DNA of 64,000 bases from Batillaria attramentaria (Eukaryota > Mollusca > Gastropoda > Batillariidae): assembly GCA_018292915.2 (NCBI GenBank), contig JACVVK020000437.1, positions 438,501-502,500 on the forward strand, written 5' to 3'. A model generated the notes under the pieces. It ran no database searches. It saw nothing but the letters and a program-made list of their open reading frames with translations, and had not been told where the DNA came from. How positions within the stretch are numbered: position 1 is the stretch's first letter; every line of letters starts with the position of its first letter. The translations under genes and the position numbers were made by a program. Below, piece by piece: positions 20,386 to 30,953 of the stretch.

Positions 20386-23300
20386 TCAACAACAAAGTCT
20401 GTCTCTGGGTTTTGGTGTTCTTTTGGATCGTCTGGGGTTGTCTGGACCATACTCAGGAACAGGTGGCTTGGTCCTGGGCAGTCGTGGTCTGCTCTGGTTC
20501 TGTGTCGGTGGCACATTCTCCAGAATCTCCATCGGATGGTCGATCGGGAGCTCAGAGGCATCTGCTGAATCACCAGGTTCGTTGTCCTCTTCAGAAGCGT
20601 AACGTGGGCGCAGCTGTTCCCAGTGTCGTCTCCAAACTGGGCCACGAGGAACTACCTTGACGTTGAAGCAGCGAGTACCCGTAGACTTCTTGACCACTGC
20701 TGGTACCCATCTGGGCTGCTTGGCATGGTGAGGTCCATAGTACAGTGCGTATACTGGATCTCCAGCCTTGTATTGCCTGGTCACCTTGGCGACACCTCCA
20801 GAGTCTGGAGTCACCTGAGTTTTAGATGCCTCCTTGGATTGCTTGCCCTGAGCTATGTGTGCTGGCGAGGGAAGCAAAGTGTCGATCCTTGTCCGAATCT
20901 GTCTGGACATCAAGAGTTCACTCGGAGAGAATCCGCAGGATGTCGGCATTCTCCGGTACTGCATCAGAAACTCTTGAAGTGCTCGCTTCGGGGGCAGAGA
21001 AGACTTCCTGAGAGCTTGCTTGAAAGTCTGCACCAGCCGTTCTGCAGCTCCATTGGTAGCAGGATGATAGGGCGCTCCTGTCAGGTGCGTGATCCCACGT
21101 TCCTTGCACCAGCTCTGGAACTCTTCAGAAGCAAAGGTGGTTGCATTGTCGGAGACCAGCGTGTGTGGGTATCCGAAGTGAGCGAAGTCTTCTTCCAGCA
21201 GGTCTAGAGTAGCTCTAGTGGACGTGGATGACGTTGGGTGGATGCATGGGTACTTTGAGTAAGCATCCGTGATCACCAGCCAGTTGGTGCCCATGAAGTT
21301 GATGGCGTGGTCCACGTGAACTCGGCTCCATGGCTTCTCTGGTAACATCCAGGGATGAACTGGCGGTTTGGATGGCTTGTTTTGATGTTCGCCGCAGGAG
21401 TCACATCGTCGACTCGTCATCTCTATTGCAGCGTCGATACCGGGCCAGTATACTGCAGTTCTTGCCAACTGCTTCATGCGTTCCATGCCGAAGTGTCCGA
21501 TGTGCAGAAGATCAAGGATCTTGGGCTGCAGGCTTTGTGGAATCACAACTCTTGTACCATAGATGAGGCATCCGTGGCAGATACTGAGAGAATCAGACAA
21601 CTTCTGGAACTTTCTGACTTCTTCGTTGATCTCAGCGTGCTTCAGCGGCCACCCTTCGCGCACGTAGCGCATCACTGTAGCTATCACTGGATCTTTGCCT
21701 GACTCTTGACGAAGGATGTTAGCGTCGAAAGGTTTGACTTGAAGACTGAGAACTCGGATGGCGCACACCATGTCCGTGTCTTCCCCACTCTCCTCCCTGT
21801 CAAAGTCGATGTCGTCTCCAGAAGGCAAGCGACTGAGGGCATCTGCATTGCCGTGATCTGCAGTTTTCCGGTACTCGATCGTGTAGTCGAATTGGTTCAG
21901 CCATAGGGCCCACCGAGCTAGTCTGTTAGCTGCAAGAAGTGGTGTCCCTTTCTTTGGTCCGAACAGCGTCGTCAGGGGCTTGTGATCAGTCACCAGTATG
22001 AACTGTCGTCCGTACAGATACTGGTAGAATTTCCGCAAACCATAGATGATGGCTAGGGCTTCTTTGTGGATTTGGCTGTAGTTTCTTTCTGCAGCTGTAA
22101 GAGTCTTGGACACATTGGCAATTGGGCGCTCGCTTCCATCCGGATAGCGATGAAACAGTACTGCTCCAATTCCAACGTTGGATGCGTCACAAGCCAGCCC
22201 CACAGGCTTTTCTGGGTCGAAGTGTACAAGGACTTGATCAGAGGAAAGCACATTCTTCAGCTGTTCAAAAGCTGCTTGTTCCTCTTCTCCCCACTTCCAG
22301 GGATTTGCCTTCTTTGTCAGGCGGTAGAGCGGCTCTGCCATAGTAGCCAGGTTTGGAATGAATTTCCCGTAGAATTGTACTGAGCCCAGAAAAGACTTCA
22401 AGCTTGAGACATCCGTAGGTGGCGGCATCTTCAAGACTGCCTCGACTTTGGATCCTTTGGAGATTCCTTCAGCCGATAGAGTGTGTCCAAGGTATTCCAC
22501 ACTGGGTTGAGCAAACAGGCATTTTTCACGACGGCATCTGAGTCCTTTGTCGTTCAGACGCGTGAGTAGTCGTTCCAGGTTGCTCAGATGATCTTTGGCA
22601 TCCTTCCCGCTGGTGAGTATGTCATCTTGGAAGACGGCAACTCCAGGCAGATCACTGGTCAGATTTTCCATGATCTCCTGAAAATAACCAGGTGCTGACT
22701 TGATTCCGAAAGGTAGTCGTTGTTGCAGAAGTACCCCACGGTGAGTGCTGAGGGCTAGTCTGCGTTGACTTTCTGGTGCCAGCTTGATCTGGTTGTAGGC
22801 ATCAGCGAGGTCGATCTTTGTGTAACCAAATCCTCCTCCCAGCTTTTGCATCAGTTCCTCTGGGAGAGGCATTGGGTGACGGTGATCAGCAAGTTGATCG
22901 TTGATCCCAACTGAGTAGTCACCACAGATCCGCAGTTTTGGCTTCAGGGCGCCTGCACTGTTTGTCTTACGAATTGGAACAACTGGTGTTCCATAGTCGT
23001 TGAACTGGACTGGCTTCCAGACTCCTTTGGCGATGCCTTCTTCGTAGCCTTTCGTCAGGTCATCACGAAGAGCGAAAGGAACCGGCCTTGCCTTGTGAAA
23101 AACCGGCTTCGCGTCGGACTTGAACTTTACTTCCAGCTCAAAATCCTTCAGACATCCCAATTCTTCCTTGAAGAGATCTGGGAACTTGTCGCAGAGAGTG
23201 TGGCAATCCTTTTGAAGAGAAGCATAAGTTGTGCTGGAGGTCTTCGGATGCGATTCTTTTGCACCCTCGCTCTTGACTTGACTCTCTATGCTCTTCAGTC

Positions 23301-24702
23301 CAAGGGCATTGTCCACTGAAATTCCCAGAGCCTGGATCGCGTTTCGTCCAAGTAGGTTGAGATCAGGGATCTTGGTGACGATGTAGGGAATGGAGCTCTG
23401 TTTACCAGTCACTGGGTCCTTAGTCTGGCCCATGAAGGTGCCCAACACGGGTAGGTCATGCTTGCTGGCAGACTCGTACCGATGCGTGACGTCATCCAGC
23501 TTTGGTTTTCCCAGTTGTTTCCAGACTGGCACAGAAACAAAATTTCCTGTGGTTGCGGTGTCCAGCTCCATCGTGAACTGTTGATCCTGGATTGTGACTG
23601 GAACGTCCAACCTAGGAGTATCTTGGGGAACTTCGCCGAGGATGGCTTTGACGAGCTCTGCTTTTGTGATACTTTTCACTGAAGATTTTGCAGATTGTCG
23701 TCCCCCTTGTTGCTGTTGATGCAGTTTTTTCCTGCAGACAGCCTCCAAATGTCCTATCTTCTGACAGAAGTTGCATTTGGATTCTTTGTAGAAGCAGTCT
23801 GTTGCTTTATGAGCCTTTCCACACCTGTAGCACTTTGCTGAATTGCTGGTCGTGGAGTTAGACTGCTGGTGGTTCTTTGGTCGACCCCCTTTGTTGTTCA
23901 TCTTGACTTTGTTGACCGGCCTAGGCTTGGAACCGTAGACAGTTTCCTTGGCCACCTTTGCCGCGTCTTCAGTCTCTATGGCGATCTTGACAGCCTTGGC
24001 AAAATCCAACTCGGTATCCTTGACCTTGAAAAGAGCCTTCAAGACAGCTTCGTTGTTGACAGAACATATGAATCTCTGCCTAAGAGCTTCATCTTGTGGA
24101 TCTTGGATCGAAGGAAAGTCACAGGTAGCCGCGTCTTGACGTATACGGGCTGCCAGCTCCTGGAGTGTTTCGCCTGGCTTCCGTTCCATGTTGCTCCAGA
24201 ACTTGAAACGTTCTCGCACTATGAACAGTTTTGGGTCAAATTGTTCTTTCATGAACTCGACGATTTGGTCCATCGTCAGGTCGTTGATATTCATTCTTGG
24301 ATTTTGTTGAACAGCCAGATTTGCCAGTTGCTTGTAGACAGCCGGAGTCTGATTAGTGAGGAAGACTTGAGCCTTGCGGTCGTCAGGAACGGCGTTGGCT
24401 ACAAGAAATGTGCAGAACCTTGACCAGTAGTCAGGCCACAGTTCTGAAGTGGAATCAAAGGCAGCGAACGGTGGAATAGCGGCAGTCGAAACAGTAGAAG
24501 TGTGAGGACGGGTACTTGCACTGAAATCCCCAGTCGGTGTCTGGACTTGAATCATCTTCATCAACGCACCCATCTGCTCTCTTTGGACTGCTAATTCTTC
24601 TTCATGCTGCTTTGCTTGAATCTTCATCTGTTCCTTCATCTGTTCCTTCTGCTGTTCCATTTGCTCTCTAAGCAATTTTATCAGCTCCGCTGTCTCTGCC
24701 AT
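20386..24702 (-). CDS. Gypsy gag-pol polyprotein, single 1438-codon frame
   Basis: The ATG at 24702 begins a glutamine- and glutamate-rich coiled-coil N-terminus (residues 1-50). The capsid-like Gag region follows, then two zinc knuckles at about 291-303 (CYRCGKAHKATDC) and 310-323 (CNFCQKIGHLEAVC). The protease lies near 381, where the active site reads DTA rather than the usual DTG. The reverse transcriptase follows, with YTKIDLADAYNQIKL and FQDD in place of the common YVDD, then RNase H (LACDASNVGIGAVL, TDHKPL). The integrase has an HHCC finger (HIGHFG...CDSCGEH) and a DDE core (VHVDHA, LVSDNATTF, NGAAERLVQTFK). No stop or frameshift interrupts it. The product would assemble particles in the cytoplasm and integrate cDNA. 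Confidence 0.95.
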   Translation of the reverse strand: MAETAELIKLLREQMEQQKEQMKEQMKIQAKQHEEELAVQREQMGALMKMIQVQTPTGDFSASTRPHTSTVSTAAIPPFAAFDSTSELWPDYWSRFCTFLVANAVPDDRKAQVFLTNQTPAVYKQLANLAVQQNPRMNINDLTMDQIVEFMKEQFDPKLFIVRERFKFWSNMERKPGETLQELAARIRQDAATCDFPSIQDPQDEALRQRFICSVNNEAVLKALFKVKDTELDFAKAVKIAIETEDAAKVAKETVYGSKPRPVNKVKMNNKGGRPKNHQQSNSTTSNSAKCYRCGKAHKATDCFYKESKCNFCQKIGHLEAVCRKKLHQQQQGGRQSAKSSVKSITKAELVKAILGEVPQDTPRLDVPVTIQDQQFTMELDTATTGNFVSVPVWKQLGKPKLDDVTHRYESASKHDLPVLGTFMGQTKDPVTGKQSSIPYIVTKIPDLNLLGRNAIQALGISVDNALGLKSIESQVKSEGAKESHPKTSSTTYASLQKDCHTLCDKFPDLFKEELGCLKDFELEVKFKSDAKPVFHKARPVPFALRDDLTKGYEEGIAKGVWKPVQFNDYGTPVVPIRKTNSAGALKPKLRICGDYSVGINDQLADHRHPMPLPEELMQKLGGGFGYTKIDLADAYNQIKLAPESQRRLALSTHRGVLLQQRLPFGIKSAPGYFQEIMENLTSDLPGVAVFQDDILTSGKDAKDHLSNLERLLTRLNDKGLRCRREKCLFAQPSVEYLGHTLSAEGISKGSKVEAVLKMPPPTDVSSLKSFLGSVQFYGKFIPNLATMAEPLYRLTKKANPWKWGEEEQAAFEQLKNVLSSDQVLVHFDPEKPVGLACDASNVGIGAVLFHRYPDGSERPIANVSKTLTAAERNYSQIHKEALAIIYGLRKFYQYLYGRQFILVTDHKPLTTLFGPKKGTPLLAANRLARWALWLNQFDYTIEYRKTADHGNADALSRLPSGDDIDFDREESGEDTDMVCAIRVLSLQVKPFDANILRQESGKDPVIATVMRYVREGWPLKHAEINEEVRKFQKLSDSLSICHGCLIYGTRVVIPQSLQPKILDLLHIGHFGMERMKQLARTAVYWPGIDAAIEMTSRRCDSCGEHQNKPSKPPVHPWMLPEKPWSRVHVDHAINFMGTNWLVITDAYSKYPCIHPTSSTSTRATLDLLEEDFAHFGYPHTLVSDNATTFASEEFQSWCKERGITHLTGAPYHPATNGAAERLVQTFKQALRKSSLPPKRALQEFLMQYRRMPTSCGFSPSELLMSRQIRTRIDTLLPSPAHIAQGKQSKEASKTQVTPDSGGVAKVTRQYKAGDPVYALYYGPHHAKQPRWVPAVVKKSTGTRCFNVKVVPRGPVWRRHWEQLRPRYASEEDNEPGDSADASELPIDHPMEILENVPPTQNQSRPRLPRTKPPVPEYGPDNPRRSKRTPKPRDRLCC

Positions 24703-24809
24703 TGTCAGTCGTCAATTTTCGCTGCTGCAACAGTTGAAGGGGTGCAACTTCTGTAGTTGGAGTTTCTTGAGTACTGAAGAGTACTGTCCCTTGGTAGGTA
24801 GATCAATGT

Positions 24810-24830
24810 CGAATCCTGTCGGCGACGCCA
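24810..24830 (-). promoter_or_regulatory. Primer binding site, tRNA-Ser type
   Basis: On minus, 8 bp after the 5' LTR, the sequence starts TGGCGTCGCCGACAGG. Read as the complement of a tRNA 3' end it gives CCA, a G discriminator, acceptor strand CGGCGAC and the T arm. A G discriminator with this acceptor suits tRNA-Ser; the identity is inferred. Confidence 0.65.
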
Positions 24831-24838
24831 AATATTTC

Positions 24839-25152
24839 TGTTGTATTTTTCTCCTGCTATGTCGCTCTCTCGGTGCACTCGCAGAGAAGACACGGGATAC
24901 AACAGGCTAGAACTCCAATACTTTATTAACAGAAGATGCGCAAGAACAAACTCATGAAAGAGGAAGAACCCAGAACGCTGTGCAGTGCTGCTTATATACT
25001 AACAGGTCAGATCTAGAACATTCTGTAACATACTAGCAAGTACGGAATCTTTCCAAGGTTACGTAATCTGCTGACGTTACTGCACTCGCATGTTCTGGGA
25101 TGGTCTAGAAATTTCCATCGAAATGCAGTGACTTTTCGCGATCTCTACAACA
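24839..25152 (-). repeat. 5' LTR
   Basis: 314 bp, matching the 3' LTR base for base as far as I can read. TATATAA is at 24992-24998 and AATAAA at 24922-24927 on minus. Confidence 0.95.
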
Positions 25153-25217
25153 GAGACTCTTCAGGTCCGCTTGTAGGGTGTAGTGGTCGTTGAAGGTACG
25201 GATCTCCCTTTGAAAAT
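25153..25217 (-). pseudogene. CR1/Jockey-type element, 5' remainder beyond the Gypsy insertion
   Basis: It starts with the second GAGAC target copy. On minus it reads REIRTFNDHYTLQADLKSLE in frame with the part at 20037. The homology breaks off at about 25210-25217, which is the 5' truncation point, only about 60 bp from the GTF2H3 start codon. Confidence 0.8.
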
Positions 25218-25243
25218 TCAGGGGGAGCAACTCTTACTGCGCC

Positions 25244-25252
25244 CACTTCCGG
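25244..25252 (+). promoter_or_regulatory. ETS-like promoter motif of GTF2H3
   Basis: CACTTCCGG lies 25 bp before the start codon in a GC-rich stretch. ETS sites of this form are common in promoters of housekeeping genes. No TATA box is visible. Confidence 0.5.
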
Positions 25253-25276
25253 CGCTGGCGCAAGATTTCTCGCACC

Positions 25277-25469
25277 ATGTCAGGTACGACTTCAGTCAGA
25301 ACTTTATATCTCTTAGTGTAGCGGTGGATTTTTTTTCAAGCATGAGAGCAGTTGCATAGCTCGTCGTTTACCGTAATGCAGTATACAAAGAGCACAGGAA
25401 CCATGTGCAGGCATGACCCACACTCGGTGTCTTCCCTAAAAACACACCCCGCTCTCCCCTCTCTCAGTC

Positions 25470-25558
<89 letters not shown>

Positions 25559-28393
25559 GCTATTTAGAGTTCAGAGAAAATGACACCAAGCCAAAAAAGG
25601 AAAAAAAAAGTAGCTGCACAGGACAACCGGTGATGTACTTCATTACATTAACACTGGGTCAGGCATTTAGGCGAGCATTTAGTTGGCTGTTTAGATATAC
25701 TGTAATTTTTGGTGCATGTAGAGATCACTTTTGTATGAGCTCAGGCATACAGCTGTTCATGAATATTGTTTTCTGTGAGTGTCACACTTTCATTGGGGAC
25801 TTTGTCTCTAATGGGAAAGACAGCAGTCCAGCTATGATGTAAAAAAAACAAACAAACAGACCCCCCCCCCCCCCCCCCTCCACAAACCCGAGCAACAACA
25901 ACACAAACAAACAACAACAGCAAAAACCTAGAGAGAATCAAAGATATCTCTTGATTATATATTTCAGATCAAACTGTCAGCAGCCTGTTGGTGCTAGTTT
26001 TGGACACCAACCCAGTGTGGTGGGGTTTTCGACAAGCTAGTGGGGATCTACAGGTAAGATTATGTGTGATAGTTCACCATGTACAAGTTTTTCTCTTCTG
26101 TTTATAAAGGACACATTGTGTTGTTCACAACAAGAGCCTTGCATCCAATGTTATATATCCCTGCTGGCTTAATAAAATTGTCTTATCTTTTTGTTTAGTT
26201 CATGGATTTACTGGTACTGATAACATGATCATAACAATCTTTATTTGAAAATTTTATTCAAACGAAAAAGAGGTGAGTCAGTGTCTTCCCCTTTTTTACG
26301 ACCATGCACCCAGCGTTTGTGCAGAGCCCAAGTTGCGTACTGTTGCCAACCACACACCTAGAACCTGGGCACTGACGCGTGAGGATGCTGTTACCAAGCA
26401 CCCACAACCCATGTTATCTCCACTCTTACTTGGCCGCTATGCCCAATTTGTCCAATCAAAAATATTTTTCCATAAAAGTGCTCATAATTATCTTTCAGAG
26501 CATACCAAACACGATTAGGAAACATTTGAAAAAGACCTTTTTAAAAAAAAAAAAAAAAATTGCTAAAATTACCTGGTTGGCAAGGGTTGTGCACGCACAC
26601 AGTGCCTGGGTCACAGGGGAATTCCACGGTGTGCGGTTAAGGTCGGCAGTGAGTTAAAACTGTGAGTCTAAAAAAGCTGTTGCTATATTGCAGTTGTGCC
26701 AGTGTGTGGATGCTGCACTCATCTTCGCCAACTCCCACCTGATGCTGTCACACACTAACAAGCTGGCCATTATTGCTGCACACACTGATAGAAGGTGAGT
26801 GGTGCTGTGATGTAGCGATCACAGTGATACAAAATGAATGATATGAATGATTGATCATGTTTATTTAGTAGATTATGATGCTGTGCAGGATACATGTACG
26901 TACATACCGCAGACACAGTGACATTATGTTCAGGTTTAACGTTTCCCGTTTGGTGGTCCTTTTGTGCAGCCACTTTCTGTATCCTGTGCGGACATCAGAA
27001 GGGTCTGAAGTTGATGGTACCGGAGATGCTGTGCCCACCAGTCGAGATGGCAAATATGAGCTGTTTTCCCAAGTTGACGAAATTGTCAAGCAGGAATTAC
27101 GCCAGCTTGTCATGCAGAGTCAGTTGCTTTTGTTCACGTTCACATATATATATTCACTTTTACTATAACCAGCTTTGCCTAGAGAGTTACAGTGTAAAAA
27201 TAAGCTTTTATTTTCATTACAAATTTTTTTCCCCACCATTCTGGGAATAGTTAAGTTACTTATCTTGCAAGCAATATGCTTTTATTCTAACTATAGAAGA
27301 TTTTCTTTCATTCTGGGAACACTTTTACTTATCTTGCAAGTAATATATCCGTTTTAAGAGTACTGCACCCTTGTGTGTGTGTGTGTTTGTTTTATTTTTT
27401 TATTTATTTTAGTTTAGTAGAGAATAAGCCAGCTTTTTTGTTTTTTTTTCAGACCCTGAGGGAGAAGTTGCTCCAGACTCTGTAGTCGCTGGAGCCTTGG
27501 CGATGGCCTTGTGTTGTATCCTTCACCTTGACCTTAAAATCAATTCAGATCTATTTGTCTGGCGACTTTTGCAGTTCTTGCTACATGTACTTTGTTTTTG
27601 TTGAACAAATTTCTGTTCTGTTTGTTGACGAGTGATTTGCTACCAGTTTTACAAATGTTATAAATATAAATGCCTTAACATACACGTAGATATCCATCGC
27701 CTTGAGAAAGAGTGTACAATCGGAGAGAAGCTGTCTGCCAGAATCCTGGTAATTATGATATTATGAGATACCGTAGTTAAATAGGAATGTTAATTTGTCA
27801 TATATATATACATGTCCATGTACTTCCCCAAAGTACTTTTTGCAATGCAGGTGAGGATATTTTACAATTTATTCAGTGGTTCTTTGATTTTAAACTGAAC
27901 ACTGTTTTACATTTATCATAGACAAATGCCGGGTGGAAGGGGAAGGGGATGGCGGTGGTAGTTGTTGGGTGGGGGGGGGGGGGGGTGTCAATGGGTGGGT
28001 GGTGAGGCAAGTGTGGATGGGTGAAAGAAAGGTCACCTAATATGAATGTTAAGATGAAAACTAATTGATACAGGTTCTGAAAGGATCCGAGGATAACCCT
28101 TCACAGTATATGAACTTCATGAACACTGTCTTTACGGCTCAGAAACAGGTATGTTTGACACTAGTGATAGACTAAGTACACAGCACATGAATTCCAACAC
28201 CAGAATTTTCCATGGTTAATTAAAGGTTCATACTGACCACAGAGTTTACATTTCGGCAGCTGTCTTTGCATGTGCAGAAAGTGAATTTGATAATAACATA
28301 GTTTTGTTGCCTATATATCTTCAAGTTCAAGTAAAACTTTAATATCTGCATAGCAGAAATTTCTTGAGTATGTCTTCAGAATTTATATTATGC

Positions 28394-28432
<39 letters not shown>

Positions 28433-30567
28433 GTGTGTGTGTGGCTCTGTATGTGTGTTTTTACATCCAACTAATTTTCCTTCAAGGCGTAACATGTAAA
28501 TCTTCTGTCATATCTGTTTGCAGAGTGTGGTAATTGATGCCTGCATTCTTGAGAGTGACTCTGGCTTGTTACAACAGGTATGTCTTAAGATCATGATGCT
28601 TCATGTTCAACTTTTCACGGGGTTCAGATATAGGGAGGTGTGCGGGTAGGTGCCTGTGTTCGTGGTCTGTGTGCATGTGTTTGGTTTGGGTGAGCAGGCA
28701 CACCAAATTTCAACGAAAGAAGTGCATTATATCGACTGATTTGAATGTTCCACCATCAATGTCATCATCATTATGTCATGTAAGCAAGTATTATGATTGT
28801 GTGTATGTAATGTGTAAGTAATGTGTATGAATGAAATGGTACTCTGCTATTATGAGGTGCCCAGAGCTCCTGCAGGAGGTTGGGCGCCAGACAAGTCCTC
28901 ATTATTAATATTATTACTATTATTATTAAACAGTAGTGTAATGATGTACAACTTCTGGGCCCGTCTGTAAAAGTCAAGGTTAGGGCTTTTAGCCCCGTGC
29001 TGGAGTCTAACCTCGAACTAAACTAGCTCTAGGGTGAAATGTTCTGTTGTTTTTTGTTCTAAAGCAAGAAGCGGGCCCAATCCAGCAAGGTGCCTAAGCT
29101 GTTATAGAAGGATTTTTTTCTTCCTTTCTTCGCTTCCTTTTTTAAATTTAATTTTGCTTTTGGATTTCTTTTGTCCTAGTCTGGGGTAGGCCCGTAGACG
29201 TGGGTTAAATTAACCTCGACTTTTACACACGGGCCCAGGTGCAGACGAGATTGGAATTTGGTTGTTTCATAACGCAGCCACTGTTGTTTGTACACTATGG
29301 ACATAGTCATCTGTATTTTGCAGCATTTGTTATTGCACTGTCAGTGTCGAACTTGAATTTCTTACTTTGCAGGCTTGTGATATCACTGGTGGCATATACT
29401 TGAAAGTTCCCCAGGAGGCAGGATTGCTACAGTATCTTTTGGTGAGTGTGTGGTCTTCAGACCCAGAATATTCCTCCTTTTGTGTGGATTTCTTTTGTGT
29501 AAAAATCACGGAAAACCGAGTTTGCTCTGAAAAAAGAAAAGATGAGATGTTTGAACCACATTGATGTGTAACTTTTGACTTCTTCCAGTGGCTGTTCCTG
29601 CCAGACCCCTCAGTCCGTGGAAAGCTTACCTTGCCTCCTCGAACACAGGTTGACTATCGGGCAGCCTGCTTCTGTCATCGTACGCTGATTGACGTGGGCT
29701 ACGTCTGTTCGGTCTGCCTGTCCAGTATGTTTACTTGTGTCTTGTTAAGTTGGCAATCACTTTGCAGAGTTACCTTGCTGTACATGATGTCTTTTATGTT
29801 GACTCATTATTGCTTGATAATCAGGCAGAGCTAAGTGTGTATGTCTCTCACAGAGGTGTTTTCGAAATGAACAGGGACAACACAGACAACACACAACTTT
29901 AAGACAGTGGTAGAGATTTAAAAAAAAAAATGTTATGCAAGATTCTGAGCAAGTATTTATCTTTGGAGCCACTGATTTTACACATTTCTTGAACTGATTT
30001 TGCTCATTTCGTTAAAAAATTTTTTTGAAAATGTTGTGCATGCTGTTCTTTCTCTCTTCTTTCAGTTTTCTGTATGTTCAGTCCCATCTGTTCCACCTGC
30101 CAGTAAGTATACACTTACAAATTTTATTGCTGGTTTAAAAAAAGGCTTTTGCTCAGTTCTTTGATTCATGCGTAAAACTTTCAGTTGTATTGTCTGGGAA
30201 TGCATGCTCAGTACATAAAGAGTAGGAGAGTTGTCCTTGAAGATAAACGTGCCCTAAGACAAGAGCAGCGACAACTGCCAGATTTGAGATTTCAACAAAA
30301 AGGGTAATCAGTATCAACTGTTTTCACCTCTGAAGTAGGGTACAAAAACAGTGGAAACAACCAAACTATTCGTCTGGTCAGAAATAATAGCCCAGAGTTC
30401 AGTCTAGTTTGTGTGTGAATGTCGTCTGTTACTGTTCATTATGACAGCATAGCTTTTAGCAGGGGTTCAGCTGGTTTTGAATGTGGAATATTTTTCTTTT
30501 CAGAACAACATTCAAGATCCTTGGTCCACAGAAAATTGCCAAAAAGAAAACAAAAAAGACCAGCTGA
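25277..30567 (+). CDS. GTF2H3: General transcription factor IIH subunit 3 (p34/Tfb4), 12 exons, 299 aa
   Basis: Exons: 25277-25283, 25968-26053, 26694-26794, 26970-27118, 27453-27515, 27690-27748, 28074-28148, 28524-28577, 29373-29441, 29589-29724, 30066-30102, 30504-30567. All splice sites are GT/AG and phases agree. The first exon encodes only MS plus one base; its join gives [18 protein letters not shown]. The N-terminal two thirds form the von Willebrand A-like fold of p34 ([44 protein letters not shown]). The C-terminus is a cysteine zinc-binding domain (CFCHR, CSVCLS, CSTC) and ends in a lysine-rich tail. The protein is part of the TFIIH core with p44 and serves transcription initiation and nucleotide excision repair in the nucleus. 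Length fits the family (about 300 aa). The donor of exon 4 (GTCAGT) is the weakest site. Confidence 0.95.
25462..25556. repeat. (CT)n(CA)n microsatellite in GTF2H3 intron 1
   Basis: CTGT and CT units followed by a CA run of about 40 bp. Nearby frames on both strands come from it. Confidence 0.95.
28396..28443. repeat. (GT)n microsatellite in GTF2H3 intron 7
   Basis: A GT run with one TT interruption. Confidence 0.95.
28955..29238. mobile_element. 284-bp inverted-repeat element in GTF2H3 intron 8
   Basis: The ends CTGGGCCCGTCTGTAAAAGT and the complement of ACTTTTACACACGGGCCCAG form terminal inverted repeats of about 28 bp with few mismatches. There is no coding frame. The right end of a second copy, in the other orientation, starts at 63905. 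No clear target duplication is seen. Confidence 0.8.
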
Positions 30568-30584
30568 TAAATCTGTGCAGTTGA

Positions 30585-30587
30585 TGT

Positions 30588-30618
<31 letters not shown>
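30585..30618. repeat. (GT)n in the GTF2H3 3' untranslated region
   Basis: A GT run about 20 bp after the stop codon and before the polyadenylation signal. Confidence 0.9.
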
Positions 30619-30619
<1 letters not shown>

Positions 30620-30641
30620 TTGGCAGAATTATGGTGCTGAA

Positions 30642-30647
30642 AATAAA
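30642..30647 (+). terminator. GTF2H3 polyadenylation signal
   Basis: AATAAA, 75 bp after the stop codon, giving a very short 3' untranslated region. Confidence 0.75.
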
Positions 30648-30953
30648 ATTGACTGAATTTCAGTTGCCTTTTGTATTTTTTCTCATGATTTGTTTTTGAG
30701 AGAAGAGAAAGGTGTAGCAGAGCTCATTACATTAACAGGCAAGCTGTCTTGCCAACCCTACCAACCAACCAACCATTTCAACTTCGCACATTTGAAACAA
30801 AGGCACTGACGACAAAACCTTTCAAAAAGCTTTATAATGAAGATCACATGTGATGTCCAACTGCCAGCATACATCATTCATCACTATTTCATCCTGTCAT
30901 CACACACACACTAATGCTTGACACATAATGATTGACAGTATGAGCTTTTAGTG

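Larger units (their letters stand above)
20038..25152 (-). mobile_element. Ty3/Gypsy LTR retrotransposon, apparently intact
   Basis: 5115 bp with two 314-bp LTRs (TGTTGTA...CTACAACA) that I find identical on reading, a GAGAC target duplication, a tRNA primer site, a polypurine tract and one long open gag-pol frame. There is no env-like gene. The single fused frame, the two zinc knuckles and the DTA-type protease are compatible with the Mag-like group, which also includes the bivalve element Steamer; this placement is inferred. It inserted into the non-LTR element described at 19026-20037. Confidence 0.95.

Noticed and set aside
20038..25152. Endogenous retrovirus
   Set aside because: The element has only gag-pol; no env-like frame lies between the integrase and the 3' LTR.
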